From Bog-756 sp963704615 (GTDB lineage: Bacteria; Actinomycetota; Acidimicrobiia; Acidimicrobiales; RAAP-2), in assembly GCA_963704615.1 (NCBI GenBank), contig OY969923.1:1922001-1986000 (forward strand): a DNA stretch of 64,000 nucleotides, in the 5' to 3' direction. Positions 41,757 through 50,664 of the stretch are shown in pieces. Below the pieces are notes generated by a model. It had not been told where the DNA came from and searched no databases. It saw only the letters and a list, made by a program, of their open reading frames with translations. The stretch's first letter is position 1. Every line of letters starts with the position of its first letter. Made by a program: the position numbers and the translations under genes.

Positions 41757-43249
41757 TCCTGACCGTCGATCTGGGCACCAGCGTCACCAAGGTGGCCCTG
41801 TGGGACCCTGCGGCGGCGGAGGGGGAGGGTGGGTTGGTGGCGCTGGCCGAGTCGACCATCCCGACCGACCATCCGGCGCCTGGCCGCTCGGAGCAGGATC
41901 CCTCGGACTGGTGGAGCTCGCTGATCGAGTCGTGCGCCGAACTGCGGGCGGCCCACGCCCGCGCCTTGAGGTCGGTCGAGGTGATCGGGTGCACCGGTGC
42001 CCGCCAGACCCTGGTGGCGGCCGACGAGGCCGGCGAGGCGCTGGGTCCGGCCATCGTGTGGTCGGACCGCCGGGCCGCCGACCAGGCCGGCCGGTTGGCC
42101 CCCGCCCTCGGTGCCGGGGATGGTCCGCCGGCCGAGTCCGGGATCGTCGTCGACGCCGGATCGGTGGCGGCCAAGATCGCCTGGCTGGCCGACCATGACG
42201 CCGCCCGTCTGGCTGCAGCCCGGTGGCTCCTCTCGCCCCGTGACCTCATCGCCTGGTGGCTGACCGGCGAGGTGGTCACCGACCAGACCATGGCGTCGCG
42301 CTCGGGGCTCTACGCCGCCGGGGGAGAGGTGGTGGCCGAGCTCGTCGGGGAGGCCGGACCGAAGCTGCCCCCGGTGGTCGAGCCCGGCCACCGGCTCGGC
42401 GGTCTGGTCCCGGCGGCGGCCACCGCGCTGGGGTTGGCGGCGGGCACGCCGGTGGTCATCGGCGCCGCCGATCGCCCCTCCGAGGTGCTCGGCACCGGTG
42501 CGAGCGAGGGCGTCCCCATGGTCAGCTGGGGCACCACCGCCAATGTGTCGGTGCCGGTGGGGGCCCGGCCGGTGCCCCCAACCCCCGGTGTGGTGGTGTC
42601 GATGGCCGCTGATGGCGGGTGGCTCCTCGAGGGGGGGATGTCGGCCGCCGGGTCCTTCCTCGACTGGCTGGGTCGGCTCACCGGTCACCCCTCGTCGGAG
42701 TTGGCCACCCTGGCCGGCTCGTGCCCGCCGGGGGCCCGTGGGGTGGTGGCCACCTGCTGGTTGGACGGGGCCCGGGCCCCGTGGTGGCGGCCCGACGCCG
42801 GGGCCGCCCTGGTCGGCCTGGGATCGGCCCACGGGGCCGCCGAGCTGGCCCGGGCCGGATTCGAGGCGGTGGCCTGGGAGGTGCGCCGATGCCTCGGGGC
42901 GATCGCCGCCCGCCGACCCCCCGGACCGCCGGTCACCGGCCTGGCCCTCGCCGGAGGGGGCGCGGCGATCCCGGTGTGGGGCGACGTGCTGACCGGCATC
43001 ACCGGCCTCGGCGGCAGCCGGCGCCGTTCGGGCCAGGCGGCTTCGGCCGGAGCGGCGTTGATCGCCGGGCGGGCCGTGGGCCTGGCCTGTGACCTCGAGC
43101 AGCTCGACCCGGTGGCCGACCTCGTCGAGCCCGAGCCGGCCGCCATCGACCTCTATGCCGCCTTGGCCGACGGGGCCGAGATGGTTGCCGTCGCCGTGAT
43201 CGAACTGACCGGCGCCGCCCCGGCGTCCGGGGAGCCCGGATGCGCCTGA
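41753..43249 (+). CDS. FGGY-family carbohydrate kinase
   Basis: 498 aa. Phosphate-1 motif VDLGTSVTKVALWD near the GTG start; IGCTGARQTLVAAD and VWSDRRAADQA follow; the C-terminal GLALAGGGAAIPVWGDVLTGITG is the adenosine motif. Xylulokinase-like overall, but the substrate is likely a keto-sugar acid or pentulose made by the adjoining dehydrogenase. Overlaps of 4 bases upstream and 10 bases downstream bind it tightly into the aldolase-kinase-LarA unit. It is intact, unlike the FGGY gene at 25779-27187. Confidence 0.9.
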   Translation: MILTVDLGTSVTKVALWDPAAAEGEGGLVALAESTIPTDHPAPGRSEQDPSDWWSSLIESCAELRAAHARALRSVEVIGCTGARQTLVAADEAGEALGPAIVWSDRRAADQAGRLAPALGAGDGPPAESGIVVDAGSVAAKIAWLADHDAARLAAARWLLSPRDLIAWWLTGEVVTDQTMASRSGLYAAGGEVVAELVGEAGPKLPPVVEPGHRLGGLVPAAATALGLAAGTPVVIGAADRPSEVLGTGASEGVPMVSWGTTANVSVPVGARPVPPTPGVVVSMAADGGWLLEGGMSAAGSFLDWLGRLTGHPSSELATLAGSCPPGARGVVATCWLDGARAPWWRPDAGAALVGLGSAHGAAELARAGFEAVAWEVRRCLGAIAARRPPGPPVTGLALAGGGAAIPVWGDVLTGITGLGGSRRRSGQAASAGAALIAGRAVGLACDLEQLDPVADLVEPEPAAIDLYAALADGAEMVAVAVIELTGAAPASGEPGCA

Positions 43250-44481
43250 CCCTGGCCTATGGCACCGACGGCCTGGCCGTCGAGGTTCCCGACGACGCCG
43301 TCGTGGTCGAGCCCGACGAGCCGCCCGCCCTGGCCGACGAGCAAGGAGCGGTGCGCCACTCGCTCCGGGCCCCGCTGGCCGACGTGGTCGGGCCCGACGA
43401 CCGGGTGGTGGTGGTCTTCCCCGACATCACCCGCCCGATGCCCAACACGACGGTCCTGCCGCCGCTGCTGGCCGAGCTCGAGGCCTGCGGGGCCGGGCCC
43501 GACAGGGTGGAGTTGCTGTGCGCCACCGGGACTCACCGCCCGGCCACCGGCCCGGAGATGGCGGCGCTGGTGGGCCCCGACATCGTGGCCCGTTATCCCA
43601 TCCACGACCACCGGGCCGACGACGGCCGCCATGTCGAGGTGGGCCAGGTGGAAGGCACCCCGGTGCTGCTCGACCACCACTACGTGGGCGCCGACGTGCG
43701 CATCGTGACCGGTTTCGTGGAGCCGCACTTCTTCGCCGGTTGGAGCGGGGGACCCAAGGGGACGTGCCCGGGGGTGGCGGCCACGTCGACCATCCTCGAG
43801 GCCCACAGCCCGGTCCGCATGGCCGATCCCCGATCCACCTGGATGGTCACCGAGGGGAACCCGGTCCACGATTTCGTGCGCGCTGCCACCGCCCTGTGCC
43901 CGCCCGATCTGTCGGTGGACGTCACCATCGACGGCCGGCGCCGGCTGACCGGGGTCTTCACCGGGCCGCTTCCCATCGGTCACCAGGCTGCCTGTGCTTT
44001 CGCCGCCGACCGGGTCAGCCGGCCGGTCGACGGCCGTTTCGACGTGGTGCTCACCACCAACGGCGGGTACCCCCTCGACCGCAACCTCTACCAGGCCGTC
44101 AAGGGGATGGCCGCCGCCGAACGGGTGGTGGCCGACGGCGGGGTGATCGTGATGGCCGCCGCCTGCACCGACGGAGTACCCGCCGGGGGCGCCTTCGCCC
44201 GCATCCTCGGTGACACGTCGAGCGCCGACCAGATGCTCCGGCCTGGGGGCCCGGGCGAGCTGGACGGCTGGCAGGCCCAGGTCCTCGGGCGGGTGCTCGG
44301 CCGGGCCGAGGTGTGGATGTACTCGGCGGGCCTGACCGATGCCGACGTGCTGTCTGGTTTGATGCGTCCAATCCCCGACCTTTCCGAGGCACTGGGCGAG
44401 GCCCTGGACCGGGTCGGCCGGGCCGCCCGGCTCTGCGTCCTACCCCGCGGACCGCTGACGGTGGCCACGCCGCGGCCCTGA
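43240..44481 (+). CDS. larA: LarA-family nickel-pincer racemase/epimerase
   Basis: 413 aa. All residues known to matter in Lactobacillus LarA are present with matching spacing: H99 (H108), H163 (H174), K173 (K184, which binds the nickel-pincer cofactor covalently), H189 (H200, nickel ligand), and Q285/K288 (Q295/K298). Landmarks are CATGTHRP and GFVEPHFFAGWSGGPKG. LarA homologues interconvert 2-hydroxyacids, including sugar acids. LarB, LarC and LarE, needed to build the cofactor, are not in the window. It overlaps the kinase by 10 bases and is the last gene of the catabolic set. Confidence 0.88.
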   Translation: MRLTLAYGTDGLAVEVPDDAVVVEPDEPPALADEQGAVRHSLRAPLADVVGPDDRVVVVFPDITRPMPNTTVLPPLLAELEACGAGPDRVELLCATGTHRPATGPEMAALVGPDIVARYPIHDHRADDGRHVEVGQVEGTPVLLDHHYVGADVRIVTGFVEPHFFAGWSGGPKGTCPGVAATSTILEAHSPVRMADPRSTWMVTEGNPVHDFVRAATALCPPDLSVDVTIDGRRRLTGVFTGPLPIGHQAACAFAADRVSRPVDGRFDVVLTTNGGYPLDRNLYQAVKGMAAAERVVADGGVIVMAAACTDGVPAGGAFARILGDTSSADQMLRPGGPGELDGWQAQVLGRVLGRAEVWMYSAGLTDADVLSGLMRPIPDLSEALGEALDRVGRAARLCVLPRGPLTVATPRP

Positions 44482-44541
44482 CACCGGCATTCACCACCCA
44501 CCGTCGCCCTCCATGTTCGACCACTACGTCATGGATAGTGT

Positions 44542-46746
44542 GTGGCTTCCATGGACGACCAGGTGGTGTTCGACTTCGCCGTTCCCGAGGAGCTGCTGAA
44601 GGAGGTCGTCGCCAAAAGCGGGAAGCCCGGGGACATCGCCGCCCTCGACGTGATGCCCGGCACCGGCGAGGGCAAGCCGCCGCCGCTCGTGGGCATCCTC
44701 CGCACCTACGGCTTCGCTCCCTTGGTGCTGCTCACCGCGGCAGCCATCGTGCCGGGCACCTTCGGCAACGGCATCGCCATCATCGGGACCAACCTCGAGC
44801 ACTCGTTTCACATCCACGACGCCGCCCTCGGCGCAGTGGCCTTCGTGGGCTCGGTGGCCCAGTTGTTGTGGGCGGTGCCCCTCGCCTTGTGGGCCGACCG
44901 GGGGAGCCGCAAGGTGGTGGCCGCGGTGGCCCTGCTGGTCTTCGCCGTCTTCGCCCCGCTGATGGGACTCTCCCCCAACGTGTGGGCCTTCGTCTTCCTC
45001 TACCTGATCGCCTCGGTGGGGTCCGGGGTCAACAACACCGTCCACAACTCCTACCTCGCCGACGCCTATCCCACCGAGGCCCGGGGCCGGGTCTTCAGCT
45101 GGCACAACCTCTCCGATCCGCTGTCCCAGACCATCGGCGTCCTCATCTTCGTCTTTGTCATCACCGTCGCCCACGACTGGCGCTACGGGTTGTTCATCGC
45201 CCTGGCCGGGATCCCCATCGGGCTCGCCCTGTTCACCCTGCGCGAGCCGGACAAGGGGGCCAACGAATCGAGCCACATCCTCAAGGCGTCGGGCATGGAC
45301 ATCCAATCCCAGCAGAGCGAGGCCCCCCGGGTCCTGCTGGGCTCGGCCGTCACCCGGCTGTTGCGGATCCGCTCCATCTACTACGAGCTGGTGGCGGTGG
45401 CCATCCTGGGCTTTGCCGGAACGGCCGCACCTCTGTTCGGGAACCTCTACTTCGTCCGGCGATGGGGCCTGGACACCGCCCAGCGGGGCGAGGTGTACTC
45501 GATCATCGGGGTGGCCGCCTTCCTCGGGCTCCCGGTGGCCTATGTGGTGGGGGACCGCTTCTTCCGGCGGGCCCCCGAGCAGCCCCTGGTCATCGCCGCC
45601 CTCTGCATCACCGCCTATGGGGGCCTCTTCGTCGCTTCCCTCTACATGCCCCGCCTGTGGATGGTGGTGGCGCTCCAGCTCCTGGCCCAGGCGGCGGTGC
45701 AACCGTTAGCCATCTGCATCTTCCTCACGTTGGCGGCCACCGCCCCACCGGAGATGCGCACCATCTGTTTCGCCATGTTCGGGGTCTACTCGCTGGTCTT
45801 CGGTGCCTTCGCCGGCGGCATCCTCCTCGGCGCCATCAGCGACGCCGCCGGCTACCTGCACGGGCCGACGGTGGCGCTGACCCTGATCGCGCCGGTCTGC
45901 GCCATCGGCGGGTTCATGCTCTACCTGGGCTCGAAGCATGTGAAGCGGGACATCACCCTGGTCATCGAGGACGTCCTCGAACGACATGCCGAAGGCGAGC
46001 GCCGCCAGTCCGGTAGGGCGGTGCCGGCGCTCCAGATCCACAACCTCGACTTCTTCTACGGCAGCAACCAGGTGTTGTTCGACATCAACCTCGAGGTGCC
46101 CCAGGGGGAGATCTTTGCTCTGCTGGGCACCAACGGCGCGGGCAAGTCGACCCTCCTGCGGGCCGTGTCCGGTCTGGACCATCCCCACCGTGGCGTCATC
46201 CGCATCTTCGGGGTCAACTGCACCTACCTCGAACCCGAACAGATCATCGACCAGGGTGTGGCCCTGTTGGTCGGGGGCAAGATGACCTTCCCCGGACTCA
46301 CCGTGCGCGACAACCTCCGCATCGGCTCCCATTCGCTGAAGGGCCATGCCCCCCGGACGGCACTGAGCGAGGCTGTCGACCGCTTCCCGGAGTTGGCCGA
46401 CCGCCTGGACCAGCCCGCCGGCACCCTGTCGGGGGGCGAACAGCAGATGCTGGCCCTGGCCCGGGTGATGATGACCAAGCCGAAGCTGCTCCTGATCGAC
46501 GAGCTGGCCCTGGGGTTGGCGCCGATGGCGGTCGACCGACTGATGGCCATCGTGCGGGAGGTCAACGCGGCGGGGACCACGGTCATCCTGGTGGAGCAGA
46601 GCATCAACCGGGCCATGAGCCTGGCCGAGCACGCCGTCTTCATCGAGCGGGGGGAGATCCTGTTCGACGGGCTCACCGTCGACCTGCTCGAGCGCACCGA
46701 TCTGCTGCGCCCGGTGTTCCTCGGAGCTGCGGCGACCGGGCTGTAA
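44542..46746 (+). CDS. MFS transporter fused to a LivF-like ABC ATPase
   Basis: 734 aa in one unbroken frame. After a cytoplasmic leader of about 50 residues comes a complete 12-helix MFS domain (about 55-475) with motif A ALWADRGSRKVVA (115-127) and an ADAYPTEARGRVFS loop. A linker (ITLVIEDVLERHAEGERRQ) leads to an ABC ATPase of LivF type: Walker A GTNGAGKST (529-537), signature LSGGE (629-633), Walker B LLLIDELALGLAP. The start may be GTG 44542 or ATG 44551. Fused LivHM and LivG genes follow, so the ATPase half should power that importer. The role of the MFS half is unknown. Confidence 0.9.
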   Translation: MASMDDQVVFDFAVPEELLKEVVAKSGKPGDIAALDVMPGTGEGKPPPLVGILRTYGFAPLVLLTAAAIVPGTFGNGIAIIGTNLEHSFHIHDAALGAVAFVGSVAQLLWAVPLALWADRGSRKVVAAVALLVFAVFAPLMGLSPNVWAFVFLYLIASVGSGVNNTVHNSYLADAYPTEARGRVFSWHNLSDPLSQTIGVLIFVFVITVAHDWRYGLFIALAGIPIGLALFTLREPDKGANESSHILKASGMDIQSQQSEAPRVLLGSAVTRLLRIRSIYYELVAVAILGFAGTAAPLFGNLYFVRRWGLDTAQRGEVYSIIGVAAFLGLPVAYVVGDRFFRRAPEQPLVIAALCITAYGGLFVASLYMPRLWMVVALQLLAQAAVQPLAICIFLTLAATAPPEMRTICFAMFGVYSLVFGAFAGGILLGAISDAAGYLHGPTVALTLIAPVCAIGGFMLYLGSKHVKRDITLVIEDVLERHAEGERRQSGRAVPALQIHNLDFFYGSNQVLFDINLEVPQGEIFALLGTNGAGKSTLLRAVSGLDHPHRGVIRIFGVNCTYLEPEQIIDQGVALLVGGKMTFPGLTVRDNLRIGSHSLKGHAPRTALSEAVDRFPELADRLDQPAGTLSGGEQQMLALARVMMTKPKLLLIDELALGLAPMAVDRLMAIVREVNAAGTTVILVEQSINRAMSLAEHAVFIERGEILFDGLTVDLLERTDLLRPVFLGAAATGL

Positions 46747-46755
46747 CGGGTCGCC

Positions 46756-48729
46756 GTGTCAATACCCAGCTTCGTCCTCGTCCAAGGTGTCATCACCGGC
46801 CTCAGCTACGGCTTGTTGGCCATGGGCCTGGTGCTCATCTACAAGACCAACCGGGTGCTCAACTTCGCCCAGGGACAGCTGGGGGTGGTGGCCGCCGTCT
46901 TCATGGTCAAGTGCTTCTACGACTTCGGCTTCAACTACTGGTTCGCCCTCATCTTGTCGTTGCTCCTGGCCGCCGCGGTCGGGGCCCTGAGCGAACTGTT
47001 GCTCCGGCGTCTGTTCAACCGGCCCCGGGTGCTGGTCATGGTGGCCACCATCGGCCTGAGCCAGGTGCTGTTCGTCTTCACCGCGCTGCCCTTCATCCGC
47101 CCGAAAAACCTGTTCAAGCCGTTCCCGGTCCCCTTTGACGTCTCCTTCCACATCGGGACCTACCTGTTCACCCCCGGACAGGTGATGATCCTGGTGGCGG
47201 CGCCCCTGGTCGCCATCGCTCTGGCCGCCTTCGTCAAGTGGTCGCCCTGGGGCCTGGCCATGCGGGCCATGGCCGAAAACGCCGACTCGGCCCGCTTGTC
47301 GGGGGTGTGGGTCCGACGCACGTCGACCGTGGCCTGGACGGTGGCCGGGGTGCTGTCCGCCTTCACCGCCATTCTGGCGGCCCCGGGTCAGACCTCCTCG
47401 CTCACCGAGGTCCTTAGCCCCGACCTGTTGTTGCTGGCGCTGACCGCGGCCATGGTCGGAGCCATGGTGAGCCTGAGCTGGGCCTTCGTGGCCGCCATCG
47501 GCGTCGGGGTCATCCAGGAGATCCTGGTGTGGAACTTCGCCAGCACGGCCACGGTCGATCTGGTCCTCTTCGCCCTCGTCATGGCGGTGCTCCTGGTCCG
47601 CATCGCCGCCCTGCAGACCGGGCCCCGGCGCGACGAGCGCTCGACCTGGTTCGAAAACCCCCGCAACCAACTCCGCAGCGAGACACCGCTCCGGCGCCGG
47701 GTGGGCGGCACCGGCGTGGTCCTGGCTGTCATCGGTGCCGCACTGTTGCCGCTGGTGGTGAGCGTCGGGAATTCGTTTCTGATTTCTCAGATCTGCATCT
47801 ACGCGGTGATCGCTCTGTCCCTCACCGTCCTCACCGGCTGGGCTGGCCAGGTCTCGCTCGGGCAGTTCGGGCTGGTGGCCTGCGGGGCCCTGATGGCCGC
47901 CCACCTCGGATCGAGTGTGCCCTTGGTCCTCCTCATGCCCTTTGCCGGTGCGGTGACCGCGGTGATCGCCGTGCTGGTGGGGTTGCCCGCCCTGCGGGTG
48001 CGCGGCCTCTATCTGGCCGTGAGCACCTTGGCCTTCGCCCTCTGGTTCATGGGGGCGGTGCTGTCCACCCCGTGCTGGAACCTGTTCAACCGGCGCATCT
48101 GCACCGGTCTGCCCAATCCCCAGTCCACCCTCATCGCCCGGCCCACCCTGCTCGGGATCGGCCTGGACTCCGAGCGGGCCTTCGCCTGGTTTTCGCTGGG
48201 CGTGCTCGTGGTGTCGGTTCTGATGGTCCGGCTGTGGCGCGACAAGGGGGTGGCCCGCCGGTTGATGGCGGTGCGGGACAACGAGACGGGAGCAGGGGCG
48301 ATGGGCATACCTCTGGCCCGGAGCAAGCTGATGGCCTTCGCCCTCTCGGGCTTCATGGCCGGCTACGCCGGGGTGTGCCTGGCCTTCGCCACCGAGCGCT
48401 TCTCGACATCCACCTTCGATCCCACCTTCTCCATCCTGGTGGTCTCCATGGTGGTCATCGGTGGGCTCGGCTCCATCGACGGGGCCGTGCTGGGAGCGGT
48501 GTACCTGGTCGGCCTGCCGGCCATCTTCGGGACCGACCCGACCATCCAGTTCCTGACCAGCGGGCTGGGGCTGCTGGCCTTCATCCTCTACCTGCCCGGC
48601 GGTCTGGCCGAGCTGTTCCACCGGCTCGGGGATGTGGTGACCATGGGCATCGAGAACCTCCTGTCACGGGGTGGGGTTCCCCCCTTGCCCGGTCAGCCTC
48701 GGCCGGCGGTGAGCGAGGTGGGGGGATGA
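46756..48729 (+). CDS. Fused LivH-LivM permease (second copy)
   Basis: 657 aa. The LivH half (1 to about 285) begins with SIPSFVLVQGVITGLSYGLL and has NFAQGQLGVVAA and MRAMAENADSARLSGV. The LivM half (about 320-640) has LTVLTGWAGQVSLGQFGLV and RDNETGAGAMGIP. Architecture matches the fusion at 5077-7134, but sequences are clearly diverged. GTG start 9 bases after the MFS-ATPase stop; the stop overlaps the LivG ATG. The receptor is missing locally. Confidence 0.9.
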   Translation: MSIPSFVLVQGVITGLSYGLLAMGLVLIYKTNRVLNFAQGQLGVVAAVFMVKCFYDFGFNYWFALILSLLLAAAVGALSELLLRRLFNRPRVLVMVATIGLSQVLFVFTALPFIRPKNLFKPFPVPFDVSFHIGTYLFTPGQVMILVAAPLVAIALAAFVKWSPWGLAMRAMAENADSARLSGVWVRRTSTVAWTVAGVLSAFTAILAAPGQTSSLTEVLSPDLLLLALTAAMVGAMVSLSWAFVAAIGVGVIQEILVWNFASTATVDLVLFALVMAVLLVRIAALQTGPRRDERSTWFENPRNQLRSETPLRRRVGGTGVVLAVIGAALLPLVVSVGNSFLISQICIYAVIALSLTVLTGWAGQVSLGQFGLVACGALMAAHLGSSVPLVLLMPFAGAVTAVIAVLVGLPALRVRGLYLAVSTLAFALWFMGAVLSTPCWNLFNRRICTGLPNPQSTLIARPTLLGIGLDSERAFAWFSLGVLVVSVLMVRLWRDKGVARRLMAVRDNETGAGAMGIPLARSKLMAFALSGFMAGYAGVCLAFATERFSTSTFDPTFSILVVSMVVIGGLGSIDGAVLGAVYLVGLPAIFGTDPTIQFLTSGLGLLAFILYLPGGLAELFHRLGDVVTMGIENLLSRGGVPPLPGQPRPAVSEVGG

Positions 48730-49637
48730 CCGTCCCGGTCGGGTCCACCCCACGGACCAGCGCCAACGGGGCCGACGCCCCAGCCTCGTCGGGCCCGGCT
48801 CGCCTGGACATGTCCGGGGTGGCCGTGTCCTTCGGTGGCGTCCACGCCGTCGACGGGGCTGACCTGTGTGCCGAGCCCGGGTCCATCGTTGGGCTGATCG
48901 GGGCCAACGGTTCGGGCAAGACGACCATGCTCGACGTCATCTCCGGGTTGGTCACCCCCCAGGCCGGATCGGTGCTCCTGGATGGGGAGAGCCTGGTCGA
49001 GTACCTGCCCGAGGAACGGGCCGCGCTGGGCCTCGTGCGCTCCTTCCAGGACTGCCGGCTGTTCCCCGAGTTGCGGGTCGAGGAGGTCCTGCTCCTGACC
49101 CAGGACGCCCGGCGGCCGGTCGGCGTCGTCTCCTCCACCCTGCAGATGCCCTGGGCCCGGCGATCCGAGCGGGCCAAGCGCGAGGCCAGTGACCAGGTGA
49201 TCCACTCGTTCGGGATCGAACGGTTCCGCCGCCACCAGATCGCCGAGCTGTCCACCGGGACCCGCCGGGTGGTGGACCTCGCCTCCATCGTGCTGGCCCG
49301 GCCCCGACTGCTGCTCCTCGACGAACCGACCGCCGGCATCGCCCAACGGGAGGCGGAGGCCTTCGTGCCCCTCCTCCGGCGCCTCCACCAGCTGGCCGAC
49401 ACCACCATCGTCCTGGTCGAGCACGATGTGCCCCTGGTGTTCGCCTTGTGCACCAAGGTGGTGATGATGGAGACGGGCCAGGTCGTCTCGACCGGCACCC
49501 CCGACGAGGTCCAGCGAGACCCGCGGGCCCTGGCCGCCTACCTGGGCGCCAGCGAGGAGGCGCTGGCCGTGTCGGGAGCGGCGGCGCCGTCGGCCCCGAG
49601 GCCGACCGAAGGGATGGTCACCGAATCCGACCGATGA
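48726..49637 (+). CDS. livG: LivG-type ABC ATPase (second importer)
   Basis: 303 aa. About 27 low-complexity residues precede the fold. Walker A is GANGSGKT (59-66); the signature is degenerate (LSTGTRRVVDLASIV); Walker B is LLLLDEPTAGIA; the switch His is in VLVEHDVPLV. ATG overlaps the permease stop (ATGA). With the ATPase half of the 44542 fusion it gives the LivG/LivF pair that a Liv importer needs. The C-terminal tail beyond 280 is Ala/Pro-rich. Confidence 0.9.
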   Translation: MTVPVGSTPRTSANGADAPASSGPARLDMSGVAVSFGGVHAVDGADLCAEPGSIVGLIGANGSGKTTMLDVISGLVTPQAGSVLLDGESLVEYLPEERAALGLVRSFQDCRLFPELRVEEVLLLTQDARRPVGVVSSTLQMPWARRSERAKREASDQVIHSFGIERFRRHQIAELSTGTRRVVDLASIVLARPRLLLLDEPTAGIAQREAEAFVPLLRRLHQLADTTIVLVEHDVPLVFALCTKVVMMETGQVVSTGTPDEVQRDPRALAAYLGASEEALAVSGAAAPSAPRPTEGMVTESDR

Positions 49638-49650
49638 GAACGGCCGGTGA

Positions 49651-50502
49651 TCAACTCTTGGGCATGGCCGGGCCGTAGGGCACGTCGCCCCGCAGGGTGA
49701 CCCGGTGGGCGATGCGGGTGGCGTCGCCGTAGTCGTCGAGCGCGTAGTGCAGGGTGGCCCGGTTGTCCCAGAAGGCGACCGATCCCGGCCGCCACCGGAA
49801 GCGGCAGGTCAGTTCGGGTTGTTGGCAGTGCCGGTAGAGCATCTCCAGGATGGCGTTGCTCTCGTTCTTCGACAGGCCGATCAGGGTCTGGGTGAACTGG
49901 GGGTTCACGAAGAGGCCGTTGCGTCCGTTCTCGGGATGGGTGCGCACCACCGGATGGATGGCCGGGGTGAGCTTTTCGCGGAACTCCCCCTGCCATTCGT
50001 AGCCGCCCCGGGCGTCCACGTCTGCTGCGAACCAGGGATCGAAGTGGACGGCGATCAAGGTGTCGCACAGGGCCCGGACCGGTTCGGCCAGACGGTCGTA
50101 GGCGTCCTGCAGGCTGGCCCACGTGGTGTCGCCGCCGACCTCGGGGCATTCGACCATGTAGAGGATCGACCCGAAGGCCGGCTGCTGGAGGAAGGTGATG
50201 TCGGTATGCCACCAGCTGGCCCGGTCCTGGCTGCCGTCGATGGCCAGCACGTCGGGATGCTCGGCCAGGGGGGTGATGACCGGGTGCCCCTCGGTGACGG
50301 TGCCGAACTGGGCAGCGAAGGCGGCCTGCTGGGCCGGGGTCAGGCTCTGGCCACGGAAGAAGATGACGTGGTGGGTGTTGAGGGCGGCACGCACATCGGC
50401 GACCGCCCGTTCGCTCAGGGGGTGGGACAGGTCCACGCCGTAGATCTCTGCCCCGATGAGGGGCGAGATGGGACGAATGTCGAGCTCGGTGGCGATGGTC
50501 AT
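49651..50502 (-). CDS. TauD/TfdA-family 2-oxoglutarate dioxygenase
   Basis: 283 aa. The iron triad is complete: H99 and D101 in WWHTDITF, and H252 in LHYALDDY. An Arg for 2-oxoglutarate lies in RIAHRVTLRG (R267). The N-terminus (IGAEIYGVDLSHPLS) is typical of taurine/2,4-D-type dioxygenases. It hydroxylates a small acid, sulfonate or ether, which then fragments; the substrate is unknown, and no sulfonate transporter is adjacent. It is convergent with the LivG gene and divergent from an alpha/beta hydrolase. Confidence 0.9.
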   Translation of the reverse strand: MTIATELDIRPISPLIGAEIYGVDLSHPLSERAVADVRAALNTHHVIFFRGQSLTPAQQAAFAAQFGTVTEGHPVITPLAEHPDVLAIDGSQDRASWWHTDITFLQQPAFGSILYMVECPEVGGDTTWASLQDAYDRLAEPVRALCDTLIAVHFDPWFAADVDARGGYEWQGEFREKLTPAIHPVVRTHPENGRNGLFVNPQFTQTLIGLSKNESNAILEMLYRHCQQPELTCRFRWRPGSVAFWDNRATLHYALDDYGDATRIAHRVTLRGDVPYGPAMPKS

Positions 50503-50664
50503 GGGGTCCTCGTCATCAGCCCAGTGTGCACCAATGCCGGAACGGCCTCAACCGGAACTGCACCGGGAGGGGCCGACCGGAGCGATCGGTGCGCCGCCAT
50601 CGGCCGGTGTGGCAACGTGGGCCCGGCTCGAGGCCCGATGGGGGCCGGCCGGCTGAGGAGGGCG

